From NCBI GenBank assembly GCA_947626785.1, contig CANQTO010000003.1:1-64000 (forward strand): DNA of 64,000 bases, read 5' to 3'. The notes under the pieces are model-generated. The model saw only the letters and a list, made by a program, of their open reading frames with translations. It ran no database searches and had not been told where the DNA came from. The stretch is from an uncultured Oscillospiraceae bacterium (lineage in GTDB: Bacteria; Bacillota; Clostridia; Oscillospirales; Oscillospiraceae). Of the stretch, positions 1-8,958 are shown piece by piece (position 1 is the stretch's first letter; each line of letters opens with the position of its first letter). Both the position numbers and the translations under genes were made by a program.

Positions 1-96
1 TAAGCTTTCTTACATTGTTCAATTTTCAAGGTGCATCCCGCCGACCCCTTCCGGCGTCAGCCTGATTAATATACCACGGGTATCCCCAATTGTCAA
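1..96 (-). promoter_or_regulatory. Promoter and leader of a probable rRNA operon leaving the left edge
   Basis: On the minus strand TTGACA (91-96) and TATATT (68-73) are separated by 17 nt, a near-consensus sigma-A promoter. Downstream, positions 1-31 read as a CTTGAAAATTGAACAATG-type sequence, which resembles the boxA-like antitermination leaders found before 16S rRNA genes in Bacillota. The rRNA itself is outside the window, so the target is inferred. The stretch from 97 to 209 is A/T-rich and holds nothing else that I recognise. Confidence 0.6.
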
Positions 97-209
97 GCAA
101 AAATTTTTAGTTTTCCAAAAAATTTTTTCTTCTACTTTCGACGCATATTTTTCCCTGTTTTTTGGCCATTTTCTGCATATCCGGGCCTTATTTGGGAACA
201 ATAGCTCCT

Positions 210-1721
210 ATGAACAAAAACAGGGATTCAAAACCGGGCCCCCATCCGGCCGGAAAGCCGGAGTTTCCGGGGCCCGCCGGCGCCAAGGCGCTGAAGGAGA
301 TCTTCTCCGCCTGCGGAGACTATGAGTGTCGCCCCATCGACGTGGGGCTGGAGGGGAAGCTTTTCGTCACGGTCTGCTGGCTGGACGGCCTGGTCTCCGC
401 CGGGGACGTGGCGGACAACGTGCTCCGCCCGCTGACCCAGGGCTGGCGGCTGGAGGGCATCCAGTCGGAGGCCGAGTGCCTGGAGCGTCTGCTCCAGGGG
501 GCCGTGACCAGCTGCTCCGTCAAGCGGCGGAGCTGCCTGGACGAGCTGGTCTCGGACCTGACCCACGGCTGCTGCGCCGTGGTCTTTGAGGGCCTGGGGG
601 AGGCGCTGAGCTTTGAGCTGCGCTCCCAGCAGACCCGGGCCGTCTCGGAGCCCACTTTGGAGAAGTCCCTCAAGGGGGCCAAGGACTCCTTTGTGGAGAC
701 CCTGCGGGTGAACACCGCCCTGGTGCGGCGGCGCATCTGCTCGCCCCGTCTGAAGCTGGCGGAGAGCAGCGTGGGCCGTAAAACAAAAACCAGAGTCGCC
801 ATCCTCTTCGTGGAGGGCGTGGCCGCGCCGGACACGGTGCGGGAGCTGGCCCGGCGGCTGGACCGGCTGGACCTGGACGCCCTGCTGGCCACCGGGGCTC
901 TGGAGGAGTATATCGTGGACGCGCCCCTCTCCCCCTTCCCCCAGCTGATCCACACCGAGAGGCCGGACCGCTTCGCCATGTACCTGATGGACGGGCGGGT
1001 GGGCCTGCTGGTGGACGGGCTGCCGGTGGGGCTGGTGCTGCCGGTGACCTTCGCGGAGTTCATGAAGGTCACCGGGGACAGCAACACCCATTTCATGGTG
1101 GCGACCGTCCTGACCCTGCTGCGCTATCTGGCCCTGCTGCTGAGCCTGTTTCTGCCGGCGCTGTACGTGGCGGTGGCCATGTACCACCAGGAGATGATCC
1201 CCACCCGGCTGCTGCTGTCCATCATCCAGGCCAAGCACGACGTGCCCTTCTCCACGGCGGTGGAGGTGCTGAGCATGATCATCGCCTTCAGCCTTTTGCA
1301 GGAGGCCGGACTGCGCCTGCCCAACCCCATCGGCGACACGGTGTCCATCATCGGGGCGCTGATCGTGGGCCAGTCGGCGGTGGAGGCCCGGGTGGTCTCG
1401 CCTATCGCTATCATCGTGGTGGCCGTGGCGGGGATCGCCTGCTACACGCTGCCCAGTCAGGATCTGGGCTCGGCGGTGCGGCTGGCCCGCTTCGCCCTGC
1501 TGCTGTCGGCCATCTTAGGGGGGCTCTTCGGCATTGGGGTCATGTCCTGCCTGCTCCTGCTGCACCTGGCGGACCTGGACAGCTTCGGCGTCAACTACAC
1601 TGAGCCCCTCAGCGGCGGCCGGCCCCACGGGCTGTTCCGGCTGCTGATCCGCGTGCCGAAGCCGCTGGACAAATTTCGCGATCCGCTGCTGCGGACGCCG
1701 GACAGGAGGCGGCAAAAGTGA
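210..1721 (+). CDS. gerKA: Spore germination receptor subunit A (GerA/GerKA family)
   Basis: This is the A subunit of a GerA-type nutrient germinant receptor in the spore inner membrane, 503 aa. The first ~295 residues are soluble. About five hydrophobic helices follow from ~300 to ~465, including the family-typical block PNPIGDTVSIIGALIVGQ near residues 370-390. I chose the ATG at 210 over an in-frame TTG at 162 because the family starts with a short polar tail. No strong ribosome binding site is visible before it. The stop overlaps the GTG start of the next gene, so the three ger genes form one operon in A-C-B order, as in B. subtilis gerK. Expression in the forespore is expected from the family, but I could not place a clear sigma-G promoter. 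Which germinant it senses cannot be read from the sequence. Confidence 0.93.
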   Translation: MNKNRDSKPGPHPAGKPEFPGPAGAKALKEIFSACGDYECRPIDVGLEGKLFVTVCWLDGLVSAGDVADNVLRPLTQGWRLEGIQSEAECLERLLQGAVTSCSVKRRSCLDELVSDLTHGCCAVVFEGLGEALSFELRSQQTRAVSEPTLEKSLKGAKDSFVETLRVNTALVRRRICSPRLKLAESSVGRKTKTRVAILFVEGVAAPDTVRELARRLDRLDLDALLATGALEEYIVDAPLSPFPQLIHTERPDRFAMYLMDGRVGLLVDGLPVGLVLPVTFAEFMKVTGDSNTHFMVATVLTLLRYLALLLSLFLPALYVAVAMYHQEMIPTRLLLSIIQAKHDVPFSTAVEVLSMIIAFSLLQEAGLRLPNPIGDTVSIIGALIVGQSAVEARVVSPIAIIVVAVAGIACYTLPSQDLGSAVRLARFALLLSAILGGLFGIGVMSCLLLLHLADLDSFGVNYTEPLSGGRPHGLFRLLIRVPKPLDKFRDPLLRTPDRRRQK

Positions 1722-2923
1722 AAAAACTCCTCGCGCTCCTGCTGGCGCTGGCCCTGGCGCCGGGGCTTACCGGCTGCGGCTCCATCTACTCTAATTATCG
1801 GGAGGTGGAGCAGATCCTGGCGGTGCAGACCATGGGTCTGGACAGCCAGGACGACAGCCTGCGCCTGAGCCTGGCCGCCCCCTCCACCACCCGGGCCGAC
1901 GGGAAGCCCGTCTGCCTCAGCGGCAGCGGCCAGAGCATCACCACCGCCATCGAGCGGGTGCGGAACTTCTCCTCGGAGGAGGACCTGTTCTGCGCCCACA
2001 TCAACCACGTGGTCCTGGGGGAGAGCCTGGCCAAGGAAGGGATCGGCGACACGCTGACCTACCTCTGCCGCTCCCCGGAGATGCGCATCGACACGCCCTT
2101 GTACGTGGTGCGCCAGTGCCCGGCGGAGGAGCTGATGGCCGGCGTAGTGGCCGGGGGGACCGGCATCTGCGAGGTCCTGGACGCGGTGAAGAGCAACGCC
2201 GACGAGCGGGGCGACAGTACCGTCTTCACCGCCGCCCAGGTGGCGCAGGGCCTGGCCCGGCACGGCAGCGCCCTGATCTGCGCGCTGCAATACACCGACT
2301 CTGACGAGCTGACCCCCGCCTCCGGCGGGGAATCCCTGCCGGAGGAACGCCCTTCCGGGCGGCCGGCAGAGGAGATACAGTCCGGCGGCGTGGGCAAGAC
2401 CGCCGCCGTAGACGGCTACGCCATTCTCCGGGATGGGAAGCTCTGCGGCTATCTCAGCCGGGAGGAGGCCATCGGCGCCAACTTCCTGCTGAACCGGGTG
2501 GGCGTCAGCGATCTGACCGTGCAGGACCAGGAGGGGGAGACCCTGACCCTGGAGATCTCCCAGGGCGGCGCGGAATTCGTCCCGGTCTGGGACGAGAAGG
2601 ACGGCGGCCTGCGGGGGATCGACATCTATGCCCATGTGCGCGCCTCGGTCCGGGAGGCCGGGGAGGGCAGCGCCAGCCAGGAGGAGACGGACGCCCTCAC
2701 GGGGCTTTTGGAGGCGGCGGTCTCCGAGCGGATCCGGGCCGCCCTCCAGAGCTCCAAGCGGCTCCAGGCGGATTTTCTGGGCCTGGCCAGCCAGGTAGAG
2801 CTGGCGGCCCCCCTCCGCTTCCGGGCCCTGGACAGCTCCTTTCCGGAGCTGCTGCCCGGGCTGGAATTTCGCATCTCCGTCAGCGGGGAGCTGAGCCATA
2901 TCAACAACTTAAAGGATGCCTGA
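1718..2923 (+). CDS. gerKC: Germination receptor lipoprotein subunit C (Ger(x)C family)
   Basis: This is the lipoprotein subunit of the GerA-type germinant receptor, 401 aa. The N-terminus has a lysine-containing hydrophobic signal followed by the lipobox LTGC with Cys20, predicting diacylglyceryl anchoring on the outer face of the spore inner membrane. The motif QILAVQTMGLD just after it is characteristic of Ger(x)C proteins. The GTG start at 1718 overlaps the preceding stop by 4 nt and is preceded by an AGGAGG-type site, indicating translational coupling. The B subunit begins 2 nt after this stop. The length is normal for the family. Confidence 0.93.
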   Translation: MKKLLALLLALALAPGLTGCGSIYSNYREVEQILAVQTMGLDSQDDSLRLSLAAPSTTRADGKPVCLSGSGQSITTAIERVRNFSSEEDLFCAHINHVVLGESLAKEGIGDTLTYLCRSPEMRIDTPLYVVRQCPAEELMAGVVAGGTGICEVLDAVKSNADERGDSTVFTAAQVAQGLARHGSALICALQYTDSDELTPASGGESLPEERPSGRPAEEIQSGGVGKTAAVDGYAILRDGKLCGYLSREEAIGANFLLNRVGVSDLTVQDQEGETLTLEISQGGAEFVPVWDEKDGGLRGIDIYAHVRASVREAGEGSASQEETDALTGLLEAAVSERIRAALQSSKRLQADFLGLASQVELAAPLRFRALDSSFPELLPGLEFRISVSGELSHINNLKDA

Positions 2924-2925
2924 CC

Positions 2926-4053
2926 GTGAATTCTAAGCATGTCTATAACTGGCGGCAGCTGATCGCCCTGGCCTTTGTGGCGCTGCTCTCGCCCTCTCTG
3001 CGGATCTTCCCCACAGGCTCCGTCCAGCTGGCCGGGAGAGCCGCCTGGCTCTCCGCCCTGGCGGCGGGGCTGCTCATGCTGCTGTACCTGCGCTTTTTGT
3101 GCCTGTTCCTGGGGACCCGGCGGGAGGGGGAGGGGCTGGCGGAGCTGACCCTGCGGGCTCTGGGGCAGAAGACCGGGCGGGCGGCCCTGGTCCTCATCCC
3201 CCTCTGGCTGCTGCTCTACGCGGGCTTCGTGCTCCGCTCCGGGGCGGACCGCTTCATCACCACCATCTTCCCTCTCAGCAGCCCCGGCGTCTTCACCGTC
3301 ACCATGGGGCTGGTCAGTCTGATCGCCGCTTTGGGCTCGGCCCGCTCCCTGGTCCGGGTGGCCCGGCTGGCGCTGCCCGCCCTGCTGGGGATCCTCCTGC
3401 TGATCTTAGCCTTCGCCCTCTTCAAGGTGGAAAAGCTCAATCTCCTGCCGGTGACCGTGGCCGACGCGGGCCCCGTCCTCTTAGGGACGCTGCCGGTCAT
3501 CGACGTACTGTCGGCGGTCTGCTATCTGATCTGCTTTCTGGCCGGGCCCGCCCCCAAGGAGGAGGGTCCCTTTCGCTCCGGCGCCCGGGCCCTGCTGGGC
3601 ACCTGTCTGCTGCTGACCGCCCTGTGTGTGGCGGTGGTGGGCAGCTTCGGCGCGGAGCTGACCGGCCGGCTCACCCGGCCCTTCTTCTCCCTGGTTCGGA
3701 ACCTGGTCTTCTTCAACAGCCTGGAGCGGATCGAGGCCCTGGTGGTGACGCTCTGGGTCCTCCCGGACTTTCTGCTGACCTCGCTGCTGCTCTTCGCCGC
3801 CCAATTCTGCCTGCGGCTGGCCCTGGGGGAAACGCCCGCCTACCACGGGGAGAAGCGCCTGGACCTGAGCTGCCGGCGCTGGGTGGTCTGGGCCTGCGCC
3901 GCCGCGGCCATCGGCTGCGGCCTGCTCATCGCCCCGGACCCGGAGAGCATGAGCTTCTGGTCGGAGAAGCTGATCCCAGGCCTGAACATGCTCTTCGCCT
4001 TTGTCGTCCTGCCCGCCATCTGGGCCGCCGGACGATTGAGGAAGAAGCTGTAG
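2926..4053 (+). CDS. gerKB: Germination receptor permease-like subunit B (GerAB family)
   Basis: This is an integral membrane subunit of the germinant receptor, 375 aa, in the spore-permease branch of the amino acid-polyamine-organocation superfamily. About ten hydrophobic helices span nearly the whole protein, starting with NWRQLIALAF. In characterised receptors this subunit binds the germinant. The GTG start lies 2 nt behind gerKC, and a strong bidirectional terminator follows the stop, ending the three-gene operon. The length is typical. Confidence 0.92.
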   Translation: MNSKHVYNWRQLIALAFVALLSPSLRIFPTGSVQLAGRAAWLSALAAGLLMLLYLRFLCLFLGTRREGEGLAELTLRALGQKTGRAALVLIPLWLLLYAGFVLRSGADRFITTIFPLSSPGVFTVTMGLVSLIAALGSARSLVRVARLALPALLGILLLILAFALFKVEKLNLLPVTVADAGPVLLGTLPVIDVLSAVCYLICFLAGPAPKEEGPFRSGARALLGTCLLLTALCVAVVGSFGAELTGRLTRPFFSLVRNLVFFNSLERIEALVVTLWVLPDFLLTSLLLFAAQFCLRLALGETPAYHGEKRLDLSCRRWVVWACAAAAIGCGLLIAPDPESMSFWSEKLIPGLNMLFAFVVLPAIWAAGRLRKKL

Positions 4054-4062
4054 ACATCGACA

Positions 4063-4100
4063 AAAAACTGCGAAAAGCCGTTTGGCTTTTCGCAGTTTTT
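4063..4100. terminator. Bidirectional intrinsic terminator
   Basis: A 17-bp perfect stem (AAAAACTGCGAAAAGCC, loop GTTT, then its complement) ends in T runs on both strands. It lies between the convergent gerKB and the surface-protein gene and can serve both. Confidence 0.93.
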
Positions 4101-4138
4101 GTTTGGGTTATTTATAGATTTTTCGCTGTTCTACCGGA

Positions 4139-7100
4139 TCAGGTGGAGACTTCCTCCACGCCGTTCTCGATCTCAGGCAGGCCGTTTTCCTCGATGAGGG
4201 TCATGAACTTAGCCAGGATCGTAGCGGCCTCGGCCCGGTTCACCACGCTGTCTGCCGTCACGGCCTCGTCGCCGTAGAGCTCCTCGGTCAGGCCCTGGTC
4301 GGCGGCCCAGGCCATAGCCTCGGCGGCCTCGGCCTCATCGGCGTCCTTGGGAGCCTCAAAGCCCTTGACGTCGGTCTTCCAGCCGGCGGTCTGGGCGAAG
4401 CGCCACAGGAGGGTGACCATCTCTTCCATGGTGGTGGCCTTGTCGGCGTTGAACTCATCGCCCTCGACTTCCACGATGCTGTTGGCGGTGATCCAGGCAG
4501 CGGCGGAGGCGAAGTAATCGCCGGCCTTCACGTCCTTGAACTTGGTCTCGGTGGAGGCGGCGGGGCTGCCGGCCAGACGGTAGAGAGCGTCCACCGTGTC
4601 AGCCAGGCTCACCTCGTCGGTGGGCTTGAAGCTGGTGTTCTTATCCGCGGACTTGCCGCCGCTGAGCAGGCCGGCCTCCACGACCGTCTTGACGGAATCG
4701 TAGAACCAGTCCTTAGTGGACACGTCCTTGACCTTCTCAATGGCCGGAAGCTGGTAGCCGCAGGTCATGCAGGAGCCGTTGAGTATGGTATGAGCCGTTT
4801 TCTCGGCCTGCAGACCGCAGATGGTGCAGACGCGCCAGTGGTACTGGCCGTCGGAGATCAGATCGCCGTACTTGTGGGCATGAGCCTTCTCGGCGGCATT
4901 GGGATCATCCACTCCGCAGACAGTGCACTTGCCGTTGATGAAGGTGTGGGCCGCTTTGCGGCTGACCTCGCCGCAGCTGCAGTCCTTCCAGTGGTTGTTG
5001 GCGTCGCTGTTCCAGGTGGAGGAGTACTTGTGCACGTGGTTCTCCGCCAGGGCCTTGATCTCAGTGCCCTTGGTGAGGAGTTTGCCGCAGCCCTGGCAGT
5101 AGGTGTCGCCGGTGTAGCCGGCCTTGCCCACAGCAGCGGCAACGTGGCCGCGCAGCTCCGTGCCGCCCACATGGTTATTGCCGGAGCAGGTCTTCACATA
5201 GTTGGGATCGACCACGCCGCAGACGGAGCAGACGCCGTTTTTGAAGCTGTGCGCGGACTTCTGGGCAATGTCGCCGCAGGTGCAGTCCTTCCAGTGGCTG
5301 GCGCCGTCCGTACGCCAGACCACGGAGTATTCATGCACATGGTCGGCCTTCAGAGCGGGGATATTGGTGCCCTTGGTGAGCATCTTGCCGCAGGCAGTGC
5401 AGTACAGGTCGCCGGTGTAGCCGGCCTTGCCCACCTCGGCGGCCTTGGCATTCTTCAGCTCGGTGCCGCCCACATGGCTGCTGCCGGAACAGACCTTGTA
5501 GTTGGGATCGGCCACGCCGCAGACGGAGCACTTGCCGTTTTTGAAGCTGTGGGCCGCCTCATCCCCGCGCTCGCCGCAGGAGCACTGATGCCAGTGGCTG
5601 GCGCTGTCGCTGTGCCAGGCGCCGGTGAAGCTGTGCTTATGGTTCTCGGACAGAGCCTTGATGGTGCTGCCGGAGCTGATCTTCTTGCCGCAGCCCAGGC
5701 AGTAGGTGTCGCCGGTGTAGCCAGCCTTGCCCACCTCGGCGGGCTTGGCGTTGCGGATCTCGGTGCCGCCTACATGGCTGTTGGACTTGCTGCCGTAGCT
5801 GGCGCCGCAGATGCTGCACACGGCCGCGGAGGTGCAGGTGGCCTTACCGCCGGTATGGGCGGAGCTCTGCTGAGCGGTGCAGCCGGGGTGGGTGCAGGTG
5901 CGGTAGTGGGTGCTGCCGTTGGACATCCAGACGCCGAAGGAGTGGTCGGAATAGCCCTTGGTCACCACGTAGCCGCAGGTGGTGCAGGTGATGGAGGTGG
6001 TGCAGCTGCCGTTGCCGCTGCGGTTGGCGGTGTGGGAAGCGGTCTGGGTGTAGCCGCAGATGGTGCAGGTCCGGCTGTGGCCGGAAGCGGTGGCCGTCCA
6101 GCCGCCGTAGCTGTGGGAGCCGGAGGCATCGGACATCTTGACTCCGCAGAAGTCGCACCACTGCGCCACTCCGCAGACTTTTGCGTTACTGGTGTAGTGG
6201 TCCTCTCTGATGGTGGACGAGCAGCCGGGGTTGCTGCATTTCTTCTCGTGGTAGGCCAGCACTGAGCTGCCCTTGATCGTATAGTTGTGCTGCTTGCCGC
6301 TGTCGATCGCGGGCGCGCCGCAGACGGTGCACTTGCCCAGCTTGGTGCAGTCGGTAGAATTGGCTCTGGTGTGCGCTACCTTCTGCTCGACTGCGCAGCG
6401 GGCACATTTCTGCCAATGGGAATCGTTGTCATAGCCGTACTGCCCGGTGAAGCTGTGGCTGGAGTAGCCTTTCGAGGTCGTGCCGCAAACCGAGCATGTC
6501 TTGGACTTGGTGCAGTCGTCGGAATTGTCGCTGTACTTGTGGGGAGCGAGGGGAAGGCTGTTGTTCTCATTCCTCTTGGCCCCGCAGAGGCTGCACTGCT
6601 CATAGGAAGAGCCATGGACGGTGCAGGTGCTGGGCGTCTCGTGCTTCACCCAGTTGTGGCTGCAGATCTTGCTCTCGGTCTTGTTGCAGGAGGAACAGGT
6701 CCGCGTCTGGTTGGCGCCGGAACCGGTCCAGGGGCCCCAAGTGTGGCCTCCCTGCTCAAACTTAGAATATCCGCATTTATTGCACGTCAGCTGTTTAGAC
6801 GGATTGCCCGGGCAGCCGCTGTCAATGTTTTCTGTTCTGAATTCATGTTCCTGTTTGGTCCATGTGCCGACGGGGCGGGACGCGGTGTCCGTGCGGGCGC
6901 CGCAAAGGGTGCACACCTCGTAATACCGCTCAGTAGTCCCGTAGTAGCAGTCAAACGAGCTGCTTTCAACGCGGGTCTCCCACTTGTGGGGGCACTGGGT
7001 CGCGGCCGGAGGCGGAGTGGTCGTGTCCGCCGGGGGCTCCGGAGAGGTCGTGTCCGCGGGCGGCTCCTGTGTCGCCTCAGGGGTCGGTTCCGGAGTGGAT

Positions 7101-7387
7101 TCCGGTGTGGGCGTAGGCGTCGGTTCCGGAGCAGTCGTGGACTCCTGCTGGGGTTCCGGAGAGGCCTCGTCTTCAAGGGAGACGACTTCCGGGTCGCCGG
7201 CCAGAGGGACGGCCTCGAAATCCAGGCTGGTCACCAGGGGGGAGGCCAGCACGGCGTTCAGAGCTTCGCTCTCATGGTCATGGTCGTGGTCATCGTGGGC
7301 GGTCCCGGCTACGGTAAAGCCGGCCAGCGTGCACAGCAGGGCCGCGCACAGCAGAAACGCCAAAAGCTTCCTGTGATTTTTGATCAT
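4139..7387 (-). CDS. Secreted CxxC-repeat protein with SLH-like C-terminus
   Basis: This is a large extracellular protein of 1082 aa with unknown function. The ATG at 7387 is chosen because TGGAGGAAAA precedes it closely; an in-frame start further upstream has no such site. Residues 1-30 form a signal peptide. Cleavage after GTA would expose a mature N-terminus HDDHDHDHE. A Pro/Thr/Glu-rich linker follows (about 75-130). From ~130 to ~885 there are dozens of CxxC pairs (CxxCG, CSVCG, CTTCG) with recurrent His, arranged like small zinc knuckles. Three of these units form near-identical tandem repeats of about 100 aa. From ~886 there are three SLH-like stretches (DVSTKDWFYDSV, then KFKDVKAGDYF, then a weaker third), suggesting cell-wall attachment. 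Zinc or other metal binding is inferred from the residue pattern only. It is monocistronic between two terminator-like structures. Confidence 0.8.
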   Translation of the reverse strand: MIKNHRKLLAFLLCAALLCTLAGFTVAGTAHDDHDHDHESEALNAVLASPLVTSLDFEAVPLAGDPEVVSLEDEASPEPQQESTTAPEPTPTPTPESTPEPTPEATQEPPADTTSPEPPADTTTPPPAATQCPHKWETRVESSSFDCYYGTTERYYEVCTLCGARTDTASRPVGTWTKQEHEFRTENIDSGCPGNPSKQLTCNKCGYSKFEQGGHTWGPWTGSGANQTRTCSSCNKTESKICSHNWVKHETPSTCTVHGSSYEQCSLCGAKRNENNSLPLAPHKYSDNSDDCTKSKTCSVCGTTSKGYSSHSFTGQYGYDNDSHWQKCARCAVEQKVAHTRANSTDCTKLGKCTVCGAPAIDSGKQHNYTIKGSSVLAYHEKKCSNPGCSSTIREDHYTSNAKVCGVAQWCDFCGVKMSDASGSHSYGGWTATASGHSRTCTICGYTQTASHTANRSGNGSCTTSITCTTCGYVVTKGYSDHSFGVWMSNGSTHYRTCTHPGCTAQQSSAHTGGKATCTSAAVCSICGASYGSKSNSHVGGTEIRNAKPAEVGKAGYTGDTYCLGCGKKISSGSTIKALSENHKHSFTGAWHSDSASHWHQCSCGERGDEAAHSFKNGKCSVCGVADPNYKVCSGSSHVGGTELKNAKAAEVGKAGYTGDLYCTACGKMLTKGTNIPALKADHVHEYSVVWRTDGASHWKDCTCGDIAQKSAHSFKNGVCSVCGVVDPNYVKTCSGNNHVGGTELRGHVAAAVGKAGYTGDTYCQGCGKLLTKGTEIKALAENHVHKYSSTWNSDANNHWKDCSCGEVSRKAAHTFINGKCTVCGVDDPNAAEKAHAHKYGDLISDGQYHWRVCTICGLQAEKTAHTILNGSCMTCGYQLPAIEKVKDVSTKDWFYDSVKTVVEAGLLSGGKSADKNTSFKPTDEVSLADTVDALYRLAGSPAASTETKFKDVKAGDYFASAAAWITANSIVEVEGDEFNADKATTMEEMVTLLWRFAQTAGWKTDVKGFEAPKDADEAEAAEAMAWAADQGLTEELYGDEAVTADSVVNRAEAATILAKFMTLIEENGLPEIENGVEEVST
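4870..5775 (-). repeat. Three tandem ~300-bp repeats inside the CxxC protein gene
   Basis: Units each begin at a HVGGTE block (near 5775, 5475 and 5174) and run through AGYTGD, a YC..CGK pair, H.HSF/H.HEY, SHW..C.CG and a CSVCG or CTVCG pair ending in DPN. The period is about 300 nt (100 aa). High similarity between units points to recent duplication or conversion. Confidence 0.85.
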
Positions 7388-7412
7388 GTGTTTTCCTCCA
7401 ATCATAAGGGCC

Positions 7413-7484
7413 GTTTTAACGCGTTCCGCCATTTTAACGCGTACCTAATAGGTATAGGGTATGCTTTTTGGCGAAAATTGTCAA
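7413..7484 (-). promoter_or_regulatory. Promoter and direct repeats upstream of the CxxC protein
   Basis: On the minus strand TTGACA (7479-7484) is followed after 17 nt by TACCCT (7456-7461), a sigma-A-like promoter with a weak -10. Between it and the start codon TTTTAACGCGT occurs twice (7414-7424 and 7432-7442), exactly 18 bp apart. A perfect 11-bp palindrome ACCTAATAGGT lies next to it. These could bind a regulator; no regulator is assigned. Confidence 0.45.
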
Positions 7485-7607
7485 GTCTCTTTTTTCGCCT
7501 TTCAAGTCCCTTCACTTATTAAGACGCAGCCCTCGCCAAAAACGGCTCATCTTTTTTTAGTTTTTTTAAAAAATTTTTTCGCGGGTATATTTTCCTCTGA
7601 CGCGCTT

Positions 7608-7635
7608 ATGGCCCCCCCTTGCACAGGGGGGCCAT
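7608..7635. terminator. G/C-rich hairpin downstream of codA
   Basis: A perfect 10-bp stem ATGGCCCCCC with an 8-nt loop lies about 75 nt beyond the codA stop. No T run follows immediately on either strand, so its role as a terminator is uncertain. The rest of the gap between 7485 and 7709 is A/T-rich and I see nothing else in it. Confidence 0.45.
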
Positions 7636-7709
7636 GTTGGTGCGCAGTAAATCGAGCGTCGGAGAGTCTGCCAGAGAATGATCCTATATTATATATAGTA
7701 GGAAAGTTT

Positions 7710-8945
7710 TCAGAACAGCAGCTCCGCCTCGGCAGGCTTGGTCCGGCTCAGCAGCTTCCCGGCCTTATAGGAGGCCAGGACGGGGGCGTTCCGGTTCAGG
7801 GCGTCGTAGTAGTTCTCCGCGTCCAGCACGATGAAGCTGGCGGGGCGGCCGGCCTCCAGGCCGTAGCTCTCGCCCAGGTGCAGGGTCCGGGCCGCGTTGT
7901 GGGTGATGAACTTATAGGAGTTCATGATCTCCTCGTAGCCCATCATCTGGGTCACATGCAGTCCCAGGAACACCACGTCCCGCAGGCTGCCGCTGCCCAT
8001 GGGATACCAGGGGTCGAAGATATCGTCATGGCCGAAGGAGACGTTGAGCCCCTCCGCCGTCAGCTCCTTGACCCGGGTCACGCCCCGGCGGCGGGGATAG
8101 GTGTCGATCCGGCCCTGGAGATGGGTGTTCACCAGGGGGTTGCAAACGAAGTTGATCCGGCTCATCTTCAAAAGCCGCATCAGGCGCAGCACATAGGCGT
8201 TGTTGTAGGAGTGCATGGCGGTGGTGTGGCTGGCGGTGACCTTGTCGAAGAGGCCCAGCTCCAGCGCCCGGGCCGCCACGGTCTCCAGGCCACGGGAGGC
8301 CTCGTCGTCGATCTCGTCGCAGTGGACGTCCACCAAGCGGTCGTTCTCCGCGGCCAGCTCCAGGGCGAAGTTCAGAGATTCCACGCTGTACTCCCGGGTG
8401 AACTCATAGTGGGGGATGGCGCCCACGCAATCGGCCCCCATCTTCACGGCCTCCTCCAGCAGCTCCTTGCCGTTGGGGTAGCTGAGGATGCCCTCCTGGG
8501 GGAAGGCCACGATCTGGATGGTCATCACGTCCCGCAGCTCCTCCCGGAGCTCCAGCATGGTCTCCATGGCGGTGAGCTTGGGGTCGGTCACGTCCACATG
8601 GCTGCGGATGAACTGGACGCCGTTGCGGGCGTAGAGCCGGACGGCCTGCCGGACCCGCTGGCGGATATCCTCCGGGCTCAGCTTGTCCTTGCGCTTGGCC
8701 CAGCACTCGATGCCCTCAAAGAGGGTGCCGGACATGTTCCACACCGGGTCCCCCGCCGTCAGGCAGGTGTCCAGGTGCACGTGGGACTCGATGAAGGGCG
8801 GCAGGACCAGCTTACCGGCCAGGTCCACCGTCTCCTCCCCCTCCAGGGGCCGGAGCTTTTCGGCGAAGGCCAGGAACTTCCCGTCCTCCACACGAAAGTC
8901 GGCCGTCTTCTCCGCGTTCTCGATCCGGGCATTCTGAAACAGCAT
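7710..8945 (-). CDS. codA: Cytosine deaminase (amidohydrolase family)
   Basis: Deaminates cytosine to uracil and ammonia in pyrimidine salvage, 411 aa, cytosolic. Metal and catalytic residues of the family are in place: HVHLD with His55 and His57, VDVHCDE with His208 and Glu211, and FGHDD with Asp307. These keep a constant 6-residue offset from the E. coli CodA numbering as I recall it. A GGGGGAGAGA site precedes the ATG. The gene lies 13 nt behind the cytosine permease gene, so uptake and deamination are co-transcribed, and the leader of that operon carries a PyrR-type attenuator. A related isocytosine or creatinine deaminase activity cannot be excluded, but the permease partner favours cytosine. 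Confidence 0.9.
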   Translation of the reverse strand: MLFQNARIENAEKTADFRVEDGKFLAFAEKLRPLEGEETVDLAGKLVLPPFIESHVHLDTCLTAGDPVWNMSGTLFEGIECWAKRKDKLSPEDIRQRVRQAVRLYARNGVQFIRSHVDVTDPKLTAMETMLELREELRDVMTIQIVAFPQEGILSYPNGKELLEEAVKMGADCVGAIPHYEFTREYSVESLNFALELAAENDRLVDVHCDEIDDEASRGLETVAARALELGLFDKVTASHTTAMHSYNNAYVLRLMRLLKMSRINFVCNPLVNTHLQGRIDTYPRRRGVTRVKELTAEGLNVSFGHDDIFDPWYPMGSGSLRDVVFLGLHVTQMMGYEEIMNSYKFITHNAARTLHLGESYGLEAGRPASFIVLDAENYYDALNRNAPVLASYKAGKLLSRTKPAEAELLF

Positions 8946-8958
8946 GCTCTCTCCCCCC

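Noticed and set aside
4790-6265. 491-aa Ala/Gly/Val-rich frame on the plus strand
   Set aside because: Antisense to the CxxC repeat gene; its apparent repeats only mirror the real ones.
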